Source: Oceanihabitans sp. IOP_32
Lineage (GTDB): Bacteria; Bacteroidota; Bacteroidia; Flavobacteriales; Flavobacteriaceae
Assembly (NCBI RefSeq): GCF_009498295.1
Contig: NZ_CP040813.1
Span: 2,301,001-2,365,000 of the forward strand
Length of the DNA: 64,000 nucleotides
Direction of reading: 5' to 3'
Positions within the stretch are counted from its first letter, which is position 1, and each line of letters starts with the position of its first letter. The notes under the pieces were generated by a model that saw only the letters and a program-made list of their open reading frames with translations, did no database searches and was not told the origin of the DNA. Shown one piece after another: positions 1-9,466 of the stretch. The position numbers and the translations under genes were made by a program.

Positions 1-64
1 GACTATTTTAAAGCATAGATTAGAACCAGAAATCATAGAGTATTATGAAAGAGAACGCAAATAA
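1..64 (+). CDS. 3' end of an unidentified gene (partial)
   Basis: Reading from base 2 there are 20 sense codons ending ILKHRLEPEIIEYYERERK and a TAA stop at 62-64. The gene enters from outside the window. It overlaps the start of the next gene by 20 bases, so the two are probably co-transcribed and translationally coupled. The visible tail is basic and acidic, and too short to assign a family. The arrangement would suit a regulator followed by a small membrane partner, but that is only inference. Confidence 0.6.
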   Translation, partial: TILKHRLEPEIIEYYERERK

Positions 65-458
65 ACATCTAGATAATTTTACAAAAAAAATTATTCAAAA
101 AGCTTCTTTGGAGCATCCTTCGATTCATTTTACTTCAGAAATAATGTCTCAAGTAACAACATTGCATAGTAATCAAGCTACTGTTTATAAACCCTTAATC
201 TCTAAAAAACTCTGGGTTTTAATGGCTTTAGGTTTTATTTTGCTTTGTTTCTATTTCGTTTTGGGCGCAGAAAAACAAGAAGAGTCCTGGTTTCGTGCTT
301 TAGATTTTAGTGTCTTATCAAAAAACAAATTTGCTAATGTATTTTCAGACTTTACAATATCTGAAACCTTAAAATATGGCTTGCTCTTTTTCGGATTAAT
401 GCTTTGCATCCAAATACTATTTCTTAAAAACTATTTTGATAAACGATTGGAAGTTTAG
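45..458 (+). CDS. small membrane protein, unknown function
   Basis: This 137-residue protein is not one I recognise by family. It has a charged N-terminal half (about residues 1-52), a hydrophobic segment at about 56-74, an extracytoplasmic-type stretch, and a second hydrophobic segment at about 110-128 followed by a short basic tail. This predicts two transmembrane helices with both ends in the cytoplasm. The ATG lies inside the end of the preceding reading frame, which points to coupling. The N-terminal amphipathic stretch could contact a cytoplasmic partner, for instance the upstream product. Confidence 0.65.
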   Translation: MKENANKHLDNFTKKIIQKASLEHPSIHFTSEIMSQVTTLHSNQATVYKPLISKKLWVLMALGFILLCFYFVLGAEKQEESWFRALDFSVLSKNKFANVFSDFTISETLKYGLLFFGLMLCIQILFLKNYFDKRLEV

Positions 459-538
459 TTAAATTAATCTTTAATGAATTGATTTTTTTTGTCTTTGTTC
501 TAATATCTAACAGCAAAGCGGTCTTGGTTCTTTTTTAA

Positions 539-1780
539 TCAATACCAGCGCTTCTTTTTCTTTTTAGAGGCTTCACTTTTACGGCCTTTTTTATATTTAC
601 TCCCGGTTTTTTTAGATTTATGAATTATCGGTTTTGCTTTAGGATCCAATGGGTATGGATGGTTTCCTTCAATAGGAATTTGAACATTTATTAATTGCTG
701 AATGGATTGCACGTAGCTTTTCTCATCGGCAGAACAAAAGGAGTAAGACTTTCCGGCTTGACCTGCGCGTCCTGTTCTACCAATCCTATGTACATAGGTT
801 TCGGGAATGTTAGGCATATCGAAATTTACCACAGCATCCAATTCATTGATGTCTATGCCACGAGCAGCAACATCGGTTGCTATTAAAATGTTTACATAAC
901 CACTTTTAAATTTTTTTAAAGCCTCATGTCTCAGATTTTGAGCTTTATTCCCATGAATAGTTTCAACCTTATAACCGTTATTTACAAGTGTTTGCTCTAA
1001 TTTATCTACGCCATATTTGGTACGTCTAAAAATAAGAATATTACCCTTTATAGTATTTCTTAATAGGTGTAAACACAATTCAATTTTATGGCGTTTAGGG
1101 ACGTAATATAAAACCTGACTCACATTTTTTGCAGCCGAAGATGTTGGCGATACCTCAACACGTTCAGGAGATTTTAAAATAGTATTGGCAAGCTGTTCTA
1201 CTTTATAGGGCATGGTTGCCGAAAATAACAGAATCTGTTTTTCTTCAGGACATAAACGCTCAATCTTTTTAACATCATCAATAAAACCCATATCTAGCAT
1301 TAAATCGGCCTCATCTAAAACTAAAGTCTCGATGTAATCTAAATTCAAATTGTCCTGTTTGTGCAAATCTAAGAGTCTTCCTGGGGTCGCAATAAGAATA
1401 TCCACCCCTTTTTTTAGAATGTCCTTTTGAGGTTCTATAGAGGTTCCCCCGTAAATTACAGTGGTTCTCAAGTTGGTATTTTTGCCATAAACTTTAAAGT
1501 TTTCGTTTATCTGCACCGCTAATTCTCTAGTCGGACTTACAATAAGAGCTCTTATTTTTTTTCCTTTTTTAGGAGCGTCTTGTTTATCAAAAAGCAACTG
1601 GAGTATAGGAAGTGCAAAAGCAGCTGTTTTTCCTGTGCCCGTTTGGGCCGAAGCAATAACATCTTTTTTATCTAAAACCAGTGGTATGGTGCGTTCTTGA
1701 ATTAATGTGGGATTGTCGTAACCAGCCTCTGCAATAGCTCTTAGAAGTGGTTTGTTAAGTTGTAAGTCTTTAAAGGACAT
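539..1780 (-). CDS. DEAD-box ATP-dependent RNA helicase (RhlE-like)
   Basis: The 413-residue protein carries the full set of DEAD-box motifs: Q motif near residues 3-30, Walker A AQTGTGKT at 45-52, PTRELA, the DEAD box in VLDEADLMLDMGF, the SAT motif in LFSATMP, and HRIGRTGRAGQ near the end of the second RecA-like domain. The last 35 or so residues are a lysine-rich tail ending in a run of five lysines and RWY, typical of RhlE-type helicases that bind structured RNA. These enzymes unwind short RNA duplexes during ribosome assembly or RNA turnover. The gene stands alone, with an ATG start and no close neighbour on the same strand. Confidence 0.93.
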   Translation of the reverse strand: MSFKDLQLNKPLLRAIAEAGYDNPTLIQERTIPLVLDKKDVIASAQTGTGKTAAFALPILQLLFDKQDAPKKGKKIRALIVSPTRELAVQINENFKVYGKNTNLRTTVIYGGTSIEPQKDILKKGVDILIATPGRLLDLHKQDNLNLDYIETLVLDEADLMLDMGFIDDVKKIERLCPEEKQILLFSATMPYKVEQLANTILKSPERVEVSPTSSAAKNVSQVLYYVPKRHKIELCLHLLRNTIKGNILIFRRTKYGVDKLEQTLVNNGYKVETIHGNKAQNLRHEALKKFKSGYVNILIATDVAARGIDINELDAVVNFDMPNIPETYVHRIGRTGRAGQAGKSYSFCSADEKSYVQSIQQLINVQIPIEGNHPYPLDPKAKPIIHKSKKTGSKYKKGRKSEASKKKKKRWY

Positions 1781-1973
1781 GTAAAATGAGTTTGATGCAA
1801 AGATACAGTAAACTGAAGTAATCTTTTTTAGAGTTTATTGTAGTTTTTCTTTTTACTGAAACACTTATTCTAGTGCTTAGAATTATTTATATCAAAAACA
1901 GAATAACTTCATGGTTTTGAGCTAAAAGAAAGTCACTTTTTAAACAAGCGCTAAGGTATTAAACGCTGTTTTA

Positions 1974-2780
1974 TTAGTTTTCTTTGCCTAGTTCTACCGC
2001 TCGATTAAATGCTGAAAAAGCAGCTTCTTTAATTAATTCATTAACATTGTTATCTTCCATAGAATCTAATGCTGCACGTGTTGTACCACCTTTAGAGGCT
2101 ACCTTGTCCATCCAAGAATTTGGTGACAAACTAGATTGATTGAAAAGTTCTATAGCCCCTGTAAATGTTTGGCTCACTAAAACAGTGGAGTCGTTTTTTG
2201 AGAATCCCATTTGTAAGGCAGCTTCCATCATACTTTGCATAAAATAGAATACATAAGCTGGACCACTACCAGAAATACCTGTCGAGGCATCAATTAATTT
2301 CTCATTAGATACGTGAATGGACTTTCCTGTAGCATTCAATAAACTCGCAATAGTTAATATTTCAATTCTTGAGACTTCTTTGGAGGTCACGTAAGATGTT
2401 AGACCTTTACCTATTTGAGCCGGAAGGTTTGGCATGGCTCTAACCACTTTCTCTAATCCTGTTAATTCTTTTATTTTCCCAATGGTTACACCAGCCATAA
2501 TAGAAACAATAATTTGTTCTGTTTTTACAAGCGATTTAATGTTTTTAAAAACATCTACGGCATGATAAGGTTTTACGGCTATAAATATAACATCGGCTTT
2601 AGGTACACAGTGTTCTAGTTCACTATAGGCATCAAAATAAGATACTTGATTAAGTTCTTCGATTTTCTCGGCAGACTTATCTAATATCATGATTTTATTT
2701 TTATTGAGTAGTTTTGATTTAGACATGCCTTCGGCATAGGTAAGTCCCATGTTTCCTGCACCAATTACTAATACTTTCAT
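1974..2780 (-). CDS. proC: pyrroline-5-carboxylate reductase
   Basis: The 268-residue length fits the family. The N-terminus has the Rossmann motif GAGNMG at residues 7-12. The dimerisation domain has the signature GISGSGPAYVFYFMQSMMEA and a TTRAAL segment near the end. It catalyses the last step of proline synthesis, the NAD(P)H-dependent reduction of pyrroline-5-carboxylate, in the cytoplasm. The ATG at 2778-2780 is the right start because the Rossmann strand begins immediately. Directly upstream lies one of four copies of a conserved 90-bp leader (2781-2870), so this gene probably shares post-transcriptional control with the FISUMP genes and the nucleoside transporter. Confidence 0.95.
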   Translation of the reverse strand: MKVLVIGAGNMGLTYAEGMSKSKLLNKNKIMILDKSAEKIEELNQVSYFDAYSELEHCVPKADVIFIAVKPYHAVDVFKNIKSLVKTEQIIVSIMAGVTIGKIKELTGLEKVVRAMPNLPAQIGKGLTSYVTSKEVSRIEILTIASLLNATGKSIHVSNEKLIDASTGISGSGPAYVFYFMQSMMEAALQMGFSKNDSTVLVSQTFTGAIELFNQSSLSPNSWMDKVASKGGTTRAALDSMEDNNVNELIKEAAFSAFNRAVELGKEN

Positions 2781-2870
2781 GTGTTTATCTTTATTGTTTT
2801 TTCATCGGTCACATGCGACATCCATTTAATTATTTCCTTGGGTATCAAGTTTTAGTTATGGATGTTTCAT
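2781..2870 (-). promoter_or_regulatory. conserved 90-bp leader, copy A (upstream of proC)
   Basis: On the minus strand this runs from ATGAAACATCCAT to AACAC and stops exactly at the proC ATG. It contains the inverted repeat ACATCCAT / ATGGATGT, an inner CTTG...CAAG hairpin, the near-palindrome GTCGCATGTGAC, and an A-rich stretch before the start. It has two mini reading frames, MKHP-stop and MDVACDR-stop. Three other copies in this window (27374, 28419, 46465) have the same order and spacing. Confidence 0.8.
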
Positions 2871-2909
2871 ATAATATTTTTTGTAAATTTATTTAAATAT
2901 TGGAGAAAA

Positions 2910-3101
2910 CTAAATAAATAGCATGCAATCTTTACAATCTTTTACTTCGCCGTAATACGTTTCTCTGTATTTATGAAGCGTTTTTATTGGTAAACCAAAT
3001 AAATATGTTTTAATATAAGTAACCCTAGCGGTTAATTCGCCCATTTTTATGGTATGTCGCTTTTCGTAGGTTGTTTTTCGTTTGACTTGTAAAATTTTCA
3101 T
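2910..3101 (-). CDS. conserved-looking small basic protein, unknown function
   Basis: The frame can be extended upstream to 3134, but ATG at 3099-3101 after an A-rich stretch is the likelier start, giving 63 residues. The protein is basic (MKILQVKRKTTYEKRH), has a central GLPIKTLHKYRETYYGE segment and ends in a cysteine pair CKDCMLF. I do not know a named family, though the sequence reads like a real folded flavobacterial small protein and not a random frame. It has no signal peptide or membrane segment. It lies upstream of proC on the same strand but is separated from it by the 90-bp leader. Confidence 0.5.
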   Translation of the reverse strand: MKILQVKRKTTYEKRHTIKMGELTARVTYIKTYLFGLPIKTLHKYRETYYGEVKDCKDCMLFI

Positions 3102-3234
3102 TTGTTTTGTTTTGAAATTTATGGCTATTATCAAGTTTAGTTCGATTCTTCTAAAGACTATATAATTGAAACGGTAATCTTATTTTAGCTGATTTTTATC
3201 TGCTTAAAAATTAATAACAGTTTATTATCACTAG

Positions 3235-3445
3235 TGTCCGATTAAAATTATTATAATGCTGTCAATCTTTTTAAAATAAAGAACTTTGTACATTTTTTAA
3301 AATGTCACCTTGCTTATTTGAAATAATTATTAAGATTTAAAGGAGCTATTTTGTTAATTAAAGCACTTTTGTTTATCAGTTAGTTAGAATCAAGTCTTGG
3401 TTCTTATGTCTATTAGCGAAGCGGTCTTATGTCTTTTGTCGGACA
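3235..3445. repeat. 211-bp MITE-like repeat with TGTCCGA ends, copy 1
   Basis: The ends are TGTCCGA and its inverse TCGGACA. A second copy at 41097-41308 is nearly identical over the whole length, including the internal stretches ATTATTAAGATTTAAAGGA and ATTAGCGAAGCGGTCTTATG. It has no coding capacity. Inverted ends, constant size and intergenic position fit a small non-autonomous transposon. Together with its flanks it fills most of the 3135-3655 gap, where I see no gene. Confidence 0.7.
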
Positions 3446-3655
3446 TTAATGGTTTATTATATTAAATGTTGATAATATATCTGCTTGAGATGATATAGCT
3501 TAAAGCGTAACTTTTTTCTATTGATGAATAAAGCTATAAAATTAAAGTTGAAGATTGTTTTAAAAATACAATATTGCTTTTCTTATGTGGCAAAGCTACA
3601 AAATTTAGGCTTTAACGGCAAATTATTAGTAATGAGATGTTTATAAGGTTAAAGT

Positions 3656-4429
3656 TTATAAATTTTTAGCTTCTTCCCAAAACACGTCCATCTCTGCCAG
3701 AGTCATATCTTTCAAAGGTTTATTTAAGTCTTTTGCTTTGGCCTCCAGATATTGAAATCTTTCTATAAATTTTTTGTTGGTGCGCTCTAAAGCATTTTCT
3801 GGATTTATTTTTAAGAATCGGGCGTAATTGACTAGCGAAAATATCACATCTCCAAATTCACTTTCCATAGCCTCTCTGTTTCCGGAGTTTATTTCGGCTT
3901 TAAATTCGTTTAATTCTTCTTCTACCTTCTCCCAAACTTGATTTGGCGCCTCCCAATCGAAACCAACTCCAGCAACTTTTTCTTGTATCCTATTAGCTTT
4001 TACTAATGCCGGTAAACTTTTTGGGACTCCCTCTAAAATGCTGGTTTTGCCTTCTTTAAGTTTGAGATTTTCCCAGTTGCGCTTAACGTCCTCTTCGCTT
4101 TCAACCTTTACATCACCGTAAATATGTGGGTGTCTGCTTATTAGTTTTTCACAAATGGTGTTGCAAACATCGGCGATATCAAAATCATTAGTTTCACTTC
4201 CAATTTTAGCATAAAAAACAATATGTAATAACACATCGCCTAATTCTTTTTTTACTTCTTCTAAATCCTGGTCTAAAATGGCGTCTCCAAGCTCGTAGGT
4301 CTCTTCAATAGTTAGGTGACGTAAGGTTTCCATAGTCTGTTTTTTATCCCATGGGCATTGCGCACGCAACTCGTCCATTATGGTTAGTAATCTGTCGAAA
4401 GCCTTTAATTGCTCTTGTCTAGAATTCAT
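3656..4429 (-). CDS. mazG: nucleoside triphosphate pyrophosphohydrolase MazG
   Basis: The 257-residue protein has two tandem MazG helical domains. The first contains CPWDKKQTMETLRHLTIEETYE and the metal-binding pattern EExYE...ExxD (ELGDAIL, ELGDVLLHI). The second contains WEKVEEELNEFKAEI and FGDVIFSLVNYAR. MazG hydrolyses NTPs and dNTPs to the monophosphate and pyrophosphate, acting in house-cleaning and in adjusting ppGpp or nucleotide pools. The length is normal and the start is ATG. It is transcribed divergently from the methyltransferase at 4616. Confidence 0.94.
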   Translation of the reverse strand: MNSRQEQLKAFDRLLTIMDELRAQCPWDKKQTMETLRHLTIEETYELGDAILDQDLEEVKKELGDVLLHIVFYAKIGSETNDFDIADVCNTICEKLISRHPHIYGDVKVESEEDVKRNWENLKLKEGKTSILEGVPKSLPALVKANRIQEKVAGVGFDWEAPNQVWEKVEEELNEFKAEINSGNREAMESEFGDVIFSLVNYARFLKINPENALERTNKKFIERFQYLEAKAKDLNKPLKDMTLAEMDVFWEEAKNL

Positions 4430-4615
4430 GTTACTAAAATTTTTGTAAAAGTACTATTTTGATGGTATTGACTAGATAATTTTGAGTTAATTTTAATTTA
4501 TTAGATTTTAAAACTTTCAATTGTTTTTTAGTTTTGTATTGATGGTAATAATTACGACTTTCGTTTTGTATCATTGTAGAATTGGCTAAATGAAAGGACA
4601 ACTAAAACACATAAC

Positions 4616-5233
4616 ATGAAAGATTTTTGGAACGCGAGATATAAGAATGAGGAGTTTGCCTATGGTAAAAACCCGAATGAATTTTTAAAACAAGTTATCG
4701 ATAAGCTTAATTTAACTGGGAGCATACTGTTACCTGCAGAGGGTGAAGGACGAAATGCTATTTATGCTGCAAAAAAAGGTTTAGAGGTAACGGCATTCGA
4801 TATTAGTGAAGAAGCTAAAAATAAGGCAATTAAATGGGCGACTTCTGAAAATGTAGACCTCGATTATAAACTTGGCTCAATAGAACATCTCGATTTCGAG
4901 AAGCATAGTTTTGATGTCCTCGCTTTAATCTATGCGCATTTTCCAGCGGATAAAAAAGAAGCCTTTTACACTGGGCTAGGGCAGTTGGTAAAGCCTCATG
5001 GTCATTTAATTTTAGAAGGGTTTAGTGTAAATAATCTTAAATTACGTGGTGAAAAACCATACGTTGGAGGTCCAGGCGATGTAAATATGCTATTTACTCA
5101 AGCCGAAATTGAAACTATTTTTAAAGATTTTGAGATTCTTGAACTTCAAGAAGTTGAGGTGGAATTAAATGAAGGTGAATTTCACAACGGATTAGCAAGT
5201 GTAATTCGTTTTGTAGGAAGAAAAAAGGGTTAG
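4616..5233 (+). CDS. class I SAM-dependent methyltransferase (TehB/TPMT-like)
   Basis: The 205-residue protein starts with FWNARYKNEEFAYGKNPNEFL, typical of TehB-like methyltransferases. It has the SAM-binding loop LLPAEGEGRNAIYAAKKG (motif I, about residues 39-57), motif II around VTAFDIS, and ALIYAHFPADKKEAF after the fourth strand. The substrate cannot be told from sequence; relatives act on tellurite, thiopurines or other small molecules. It is a single gene with ATG start. The sequence TAGTTTTG at 4529-4536 is a possible -7 promoter element. Confidence 0.85.
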   Translation: MKDFWNARYKNEEFAYGKNPNEFLKQVIDKLNLTGSILLPAEGEGRNAIYAAKKGLEVTAFDISEEAKNKAIKWATSENVDLDYKLGSIEHLDFEKHSFDVLALIYAHFPADKKEAFYTGLGQLVKPHGHLILEGFSVNNLKLRGEKPYVGGPGDVNMLFTQAEIETIFKDFEILELQEVEVELNEGEFHNGLASVIRFVGRKKG

Positions 5234-5330
5234 CTCGTTTAAGGTGTGTAATTTTAAGGGTGTTATGGCGCTATTCGCGGTGTATATTTAACCCAATAAT
5301 TGTAATATTAACTTTTAAAAGTTCGTAACC

Positions 5331-5654
5331 TTGATTCATTATTTCGTAAATCCTTATCTTAATGTTTTTAAATTTAAAGGTCGTGCAAGTGAAAAAGAAT
5401 TTTGGTATTTCTATTTCATGAATTTCACAATTGCTCTAATCTTAATGTTTACTAAACAGTTTCATGGTATTGAAGATGTTAAGGATTATTACCGTATATT
5501 CTATTTTATACCTCTAGTTTCACTGGGTTTTAGGCGTATTCAAGATACTGGATATTGTGGTTTTTTATTTTTTATTCCTTTGGTAAATATCTTTCTTGCG
5601 GCACTTCCTGGAGATCCAAAACCGAATAAATATGGCATGCCAAGAACCCTTTAA
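5331..5654 (+). CDS. DUF805 family membrane protein
   Basis: The 107-residue protein has the DUF805 pattern: KFKGRASEKEFWYFYF near the N-terminus, three to four hydrophobic helices, GFRRIQDTGYCGF, and the C-terminal PGDPKPNKYG. Members are small inner-membrane proteins of unknown role. The start is TTG (5331), since no ATG lies upstream of the conserved N-terminus; TTG initiation is plausible here but not proven. It follows the methyltransferase on the same strand by about 100 bp. Confidence 0.75.
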   Translation: MIHYFVNPYLNVFKFKGRASEKEFWYFYFMNFTIALILMFTKQFHGIEDVKDYYRIFYFIPLVSLGFRRIQDTGYCGFLFFIPLVNIFLAALPGDPKPNKYGMPRTL

Positions 5655-5834
5655 CTATGCGATCATGGTTTTGTTTTATAGTTTATCAATAAATATGAAA
5701 CATCTTAAAGTCCATTTTGGTTCTAATTAACTACTGTATTGACCAAATTTATTGTCTTGTGTATTTGTTGTATTTTGGTATTTAAATAGCTTTAACCATA
5801 GAATCGACGTAAATGTCGTTGAAATGACGTAAAT

Positions 5835-6446
5835 ATGACGGTATTAATCGATGCTGTTTTAAGTATTTTTACGAACAAAACACCTGGCATGCCTATGAAA
5901 GGAATTGGAGAAAAAATAAGAGAGGTGAGAAAGCAAGGGGGACTCTCTCAAGAGGCTTTAGCAGAATTAGCGCAAGTAAATTTAAGAACAATTCAACGTA
6001 TTGAGAACAACGAAAATGAACCGCGTGGAAAAACGCTAAGTTTAATTTGCGAAGCACTTAATGTTAATGCCGAAGATATTTTACACCCCGAAAAACAAAC
6101 TAATAAAAATGACCTTATCATTTTTCAGCTGTCGGTATTGGTATTTTTAGTTATTCCATTGGGAAATATAATTATTCCAATGTTGTTATGGGTTAGCAAA
6201 CGAGACAGTATAAAAGGTCTTAATGCCATGGGTAAAAATGTTTTAAACTTTCAAATTCTATGGTCTATTTTGAGTTTTTTAGCTATGGTGATGTTAGTTT
6301 TTAAACTTGAATACTTTAAAATTATGGTTTTTGTTATTGGAACCTTATATGTTTTAAATATAATTTTACCAATAGGTTTTGCTATTAAAATTAATAAGGG
6401 TAAAACGGAAGGCTTTTACCCGAATTGGCTAAGATTTATTAAATAA
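5835..6446 (+). CDS. XRE-type HTH regulator with C-terminal membrane domain
   Basis: The N-terminal part holds a Cro/CI-type helix-turn-helix (IREVRKQGGLSQEALAELAQVNLRTIQRIENN). This is followed after about residue 95 by three to four transmembrane helices like those of DUF4870-type proteins. The reading frame gives 203 residues from 5835, but the conserved domain begins at MKGIGEKIREVR, so translation may start at the ATG at 5889 or 5895. Such membrane-tethered HTH proteins are common in Bacteroidota; their targets are unknown. It stands alone. Confidence 0.8.
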   Translation: MTVLIDAVLSIFTNKTPGMPMKGIGEKIREVRKQGGLSQEALAELAQVNLRTIQRIENNENEPRGKTLSLICEALNVNAEDILHPEKQTNKNDLIIFQLSVLVFLVIPLGNIIIPMLLWVSKRDSIKGLNAMGKNVLNFQILWSILSFLAMVMLVFKLEYFKIMVFVIGTLYVLNIILPIGFAIKINKGKTEGFYPNWLRFIK

Positions 6447-6638
6447 CGTGAGTAAAATTTGATAATCCTAGCTAATGCTTATGCGTTTAAAATTTGTTCC
6501 TCAAGTCGAGTTATTTTTCTGCATAGCAAAGTAGGTTAGCAAAGAAATTTAAGAAAGCTCCTGAAACGATACACTGTAATTACGAATGTTGATATGATAT
6601 ATAAAAAGCTGTTATAACACTAAATAATTTAATGCCTT

Positions 6639-6680
6639 ATACCAATTTAATTTTGAAATGTCGTATGGTTAATTTGGTAT
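6639..6680. repeat. 42-bp palindromic ATACCAA element (solo)
   Basis: The element begins ATACCAATTTAATTTTGAAA, ends GTTAATTTGGTAT and is an imperfect palindrome. Near-identical solo copies lie at 19637-19678 and 44621-44661. The same termini flank the 265-276 bp repeat at 13616 and 58364, so the solo form looks like an internal-deletion derivative. It lies in the 6447-6801 gap, which has no gene. Confidence 0.75.
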
Positions 6681-6696
6681 TACTTACAAATTACAA

Positions 6697-6726
6697 CAAA
6701 AAATCCAGCATTGAGCTGGATTTTGA
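6697..6726 (-). terminator. rho-independent terminator of acn
   Basis: On the minus strand AAAATCCAGC and GCTGGATTTT form a 10-bp stem with a 5-base loop followed by TTGTTGT. It lies about 75 bp beyond the aconitase stop codon. Confidence 0.8.
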
Positions 6727-6801
6727 GTTTATAAGAGAAGTCTCAGGTGCAGAAACACTTTAATATGTAACGTATCTGTTTACCTAAAGAACAACATGAG
6801 T

Positions 6802-9069
6802 TTATGCATTTTGTTTTTTAATTAAATTAAGTGCCGAACCTTCTTGATACCATTTAATTTGTGCATCGTTATAGGTGTGGTTTAGCTTAATAACATCTTT
6901 AGAGCCGTCTGCATGAACTATTTCTAGCGTTAAAGGCTTTCCTGCAGCAAATTGGTTTAAATCGATAAAGTTGAAGGTGTCGTCTTCTTGAATTAAATCG
7001 TAATCGCTTTCGTTGGCAAATGTTAAACCCAACATCCCTTGTTTTTTAAGGTTGGTTTCATGAATACGAGCAAACGATTTTACAATAACAGCGGCAACCC
7101 CTAAATGTCTTGGCTGCATGGCCGCATGCTCTCTAGAGGAACCTTCGCCATAGTTATGGTCACCAACCACAATGGTTTTAATACCAGCTTTTTTGTACTC
7201 GCGTTGTACATCGGGAACACCACCATAATCGCCAGTTAATTGGTTTTTTACAAAGTTTGTTTTCTTATTGAAAGCATTTACGGCTCCAATTAAAGTATTG
7301 TTTGAGATATTATCTAAATGCCCTCTAAATCGCAGCCATGGTCCAGCCATAGAGATATGATCTGTGGTACATTTACCAAAGGCTTTTATTAATAATTTTG
7401 CGCCTGTAATATCCTCTCCTAGAGGTGTAAAAGGCGTTAAGAGCTGTAAGCGTTCTGAGTCTTCTTTAATACTTACTTGCACATGACTACCATCGGCCTC
7501 TGGAGCTAGGTATCCATTGTCTTTAACCTCAAAGCCTTTTGGCGGTAACTCCCAACCTGTTGGCTCGTCGAACATGACTTCCTCTCCATTTTCGTTAATC
7601 AACTTATCTTTAAGCGGATTAAAATCTAAACGACCAGCAATAGCTATTGCAGCTGTAATTTCTGGCGAGGCTACAAAGGCATGTGTATTAGGATTACCAT
7701 CGGCACGTTTTGCAAAGTTTCTATTAAAAGAGTGCACAATACTGTTTTTTGGTGCGTTTTTAGGATCTGAATATCTTGCCCATTGGCCAATACATGGGCC
7801 GCAAGCATTGGTAAATATTTTAGCATCTAATTTCTCGAAAATACCTAAAATACCATCGCGCTCTGCGGTGTAACGTACCTGTTCGGATCCTGGGTTAATA
7901 CCCAATTCAGATTTCATCTTCAAACCTTTGTCTAAAGCTTGTTGTGCAATGGATGATGCTCGCGATAAATCTTCGTAAGACGAGTTTGTACAAGATCCTA
8001 TTAACCCCCATTCTACAACAATAGGCCAATCGTTAGCTTTTGCTTTTTGAGTCATCTCACTACCTACTGTAGTTGATAAGTCTGGAGTAAAAGGACCATT
8101 CAATAAGGGACCTAATTCGGATAAATTAATATCTATAACCTGATCGAAATAGTCTTCAGGGTTAGCATATACTTCGGGATCGGCCGTTAAATGTTCTTTT
8201 ACCGCGTTGGCAGCATCGGCAACGTCGGCTCTATCGGTGGCTCTCAAATAACGCTCCATAGACTCATCGTAACCAAAAGTAGATGTGGTAGCTCCAATTT
8301 CTGCACCCATATTACAAATGGTGCCCTTACCTGTACACGACATTGAAGTGGCTCCGGGGCCAAAATATTCTATAATAGCGCCAGTACCACCTTTTACGGT
8401 AAGAATTTCTGCTACTTTTAAAATGACATCTTTAGGGGCTGTCCAGCCAGATAATTTTCCTGTTAAACGCACGCCAATTAATTTTGGGAACTTAAGTTCC
8501 CAAGGCATACCTGCCATAACATCTACAGCATCTGCACCACCAACTCCAATAGCGACCATACCTAGACCACCTGCATTCACAGTATGTGAGTCTGTACCAA
8601 TCATCATACCTCCAGGATATGCATAATTTTCTAAAACGACTTGATGAATAATACCCGCTCCAGGTTTCCAGAAGCCAATGCCGTATTTGTTAGAAACAGA
8701 CTCTAAAAAGTTAAATACCTCACTACTTACATCGTTGGCATGTTTTAAATCGGCTACTGCACCATCTTTGGCTTGTATCAAGTGGTCGCAATGCACAGTT
8801 GTAGGCACGGCAACTTTTGTTTTACCGGCTTGCATAAATTGTAATAAAGCCATTTGCGCCGTAGCGTCTTGAAGTGCAATTCTATCTGGTGCAAAATCTA
8901 CATAGTCTTTTCCTCTAGTAAAGATTTTAGTGGGATCGCCATCCCAAAGATGAGAGTATAATATTTTCTCTGATAGTGTGAGTGGTTTACCTAAAATTTC
9001 ACGAGTCTTATTAACACGTTTAGCCATTTTGGTGTATACACCTTTTATCATGTCGATGTCGAATGCCAT
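6802..9069 (-). CDS. acn: aconitate hydratase (mitochondrial type)
   Basis: The 755-residue protein catalyses citrate to isocitrate isomerisation in the TCA cycle. It aligns in style with mitochondrial aconitase (ACO2) and not with AcnA or AcnB, both of which are longer. Visible features are the substrate motif [22 protein letters not shown], the [4Fe-4S] ligands in [14 protein letters not shown] and [10 protein letters not shown], and the C-terminal swivel-domain signature [10 protein letters not shown]. The start ATG is followed by [12 protein letters not shown], normal for the family. A -7-like TATTTTTG lies just upstream and a terminator just downstream, so it is monocistronic. Confidence 0.96.
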   Translation of the reverse strand: MAFDIDMIKGVYTKMAKRVNKTREILGKPLTLSEKILYSHLWDGDPTKIFTRGKDYVDFAPDRIALQDATAQMALLQFMQAGKTKVAVPTTVHCDHLIQAKDGAVADLKHANDVSSEVFNFLESVSNKYGIGFWKPGAGIIHQVVLENYAYPGGMMIGTDSHTVNAGGLGMVAIGVGGADAVDVMAGMPWELKFPKLIGVRLTGKLSGWTAPKDVILKVAEILTVKGGTGAIIEYFGPGATSMSCTGKGTICNMGAEIGATTSTFGYDESMERYLRATDRADVADAANAVKEHLTADPEVYANPEDYFDQVIDINLSELGPLLNGPFTPDLSTTVGSEMTQKAKANDWPIVVEWGLIGSCTNSSYEDLSRASSIAQQALDKGLKMKSELGINPGSEQVRYTAERDGILGIFEKLDAKIFTNACGPCIGQWARYSDPKNAPKNSIVHSFNRNFAKRADGNPNTHAFVASPEITAAIAIAGRLDFNPLKDKLINENGEEVMFDEPTGWELPPKGFEVKDNGYLAPEADGSHVQVSIKEDSERLQLLTPFTPLGEDITGAKLLIKAFGKCTTDHISMAGPWLRFRGHLDNISNNTLIGAVNAFNKKTNFVKNQLTGDYGGVPDVQREYKKAGIKTIVVGDHNYGEGSSREHAAMQPRHLGVAAVIVKSFARIHETNLKKQGMLGLTFANESDYDLIQEDDTFNFIDLNQFAAGKPLTLEIVHADGSKDVIKLNHTYNDAQIKWYQEGSALNLIKKQNA

Positions 9070-9110
9070 ATCTTTTATAGTTTTTGTTTGTTCTTATTTT
9101 GAATGTACTA

Positions 9111-9118
9111 CAAAAATA
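9111..9118 (-). promoter_or_regulatory. Bacteroidota -7 promoter element of acn
   Basis: The minus strand reads TATTTTTG, matching TAnnTTTG, 42 bp before the aconitase start. No clear TTG -33 partner is visible at 19-20 bp spacing. Confidence 0.45.
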
Positions 9119-9466
9119 CAAATAATAGAATACATTAAAAAATTCTAATCAAACCTATTATATTTTTAAACTATTCTTAATATATATAGTGATTTAGCTT
9201 TGGTTTGTAGGAATTCTATAAAATAATCACATCAAATTTTCTAAAATGACAAAATATATCTGTGCAAGTATTAATTTTAATTGGGATAAAACGGTGAATT
9301 CGACCGACGAACACCCGTTTACAGAAAATTAATTTGGTATAACACCCCCATAGAGAACTGTCGCAAATGGATATGTAACCAAAGGCGCTAGGTGATAAGG
9401 GTTGCGATTAAAACTTAAGAGTGCGTGTAATACCTATTATTATTAATAGCTGTTGGGGTAAAATGA
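9119..9466. other. gene-free stretch between acn and the MoxR gene
   Basis: I see no reading frame with protein-like character, no tRNA and no strong terminator. A degenerate end of the ATACCAA repeat family (TTAATTTGGTAT) sits near 9330-9341. The rest is unexplained. Confidence 0.4.
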
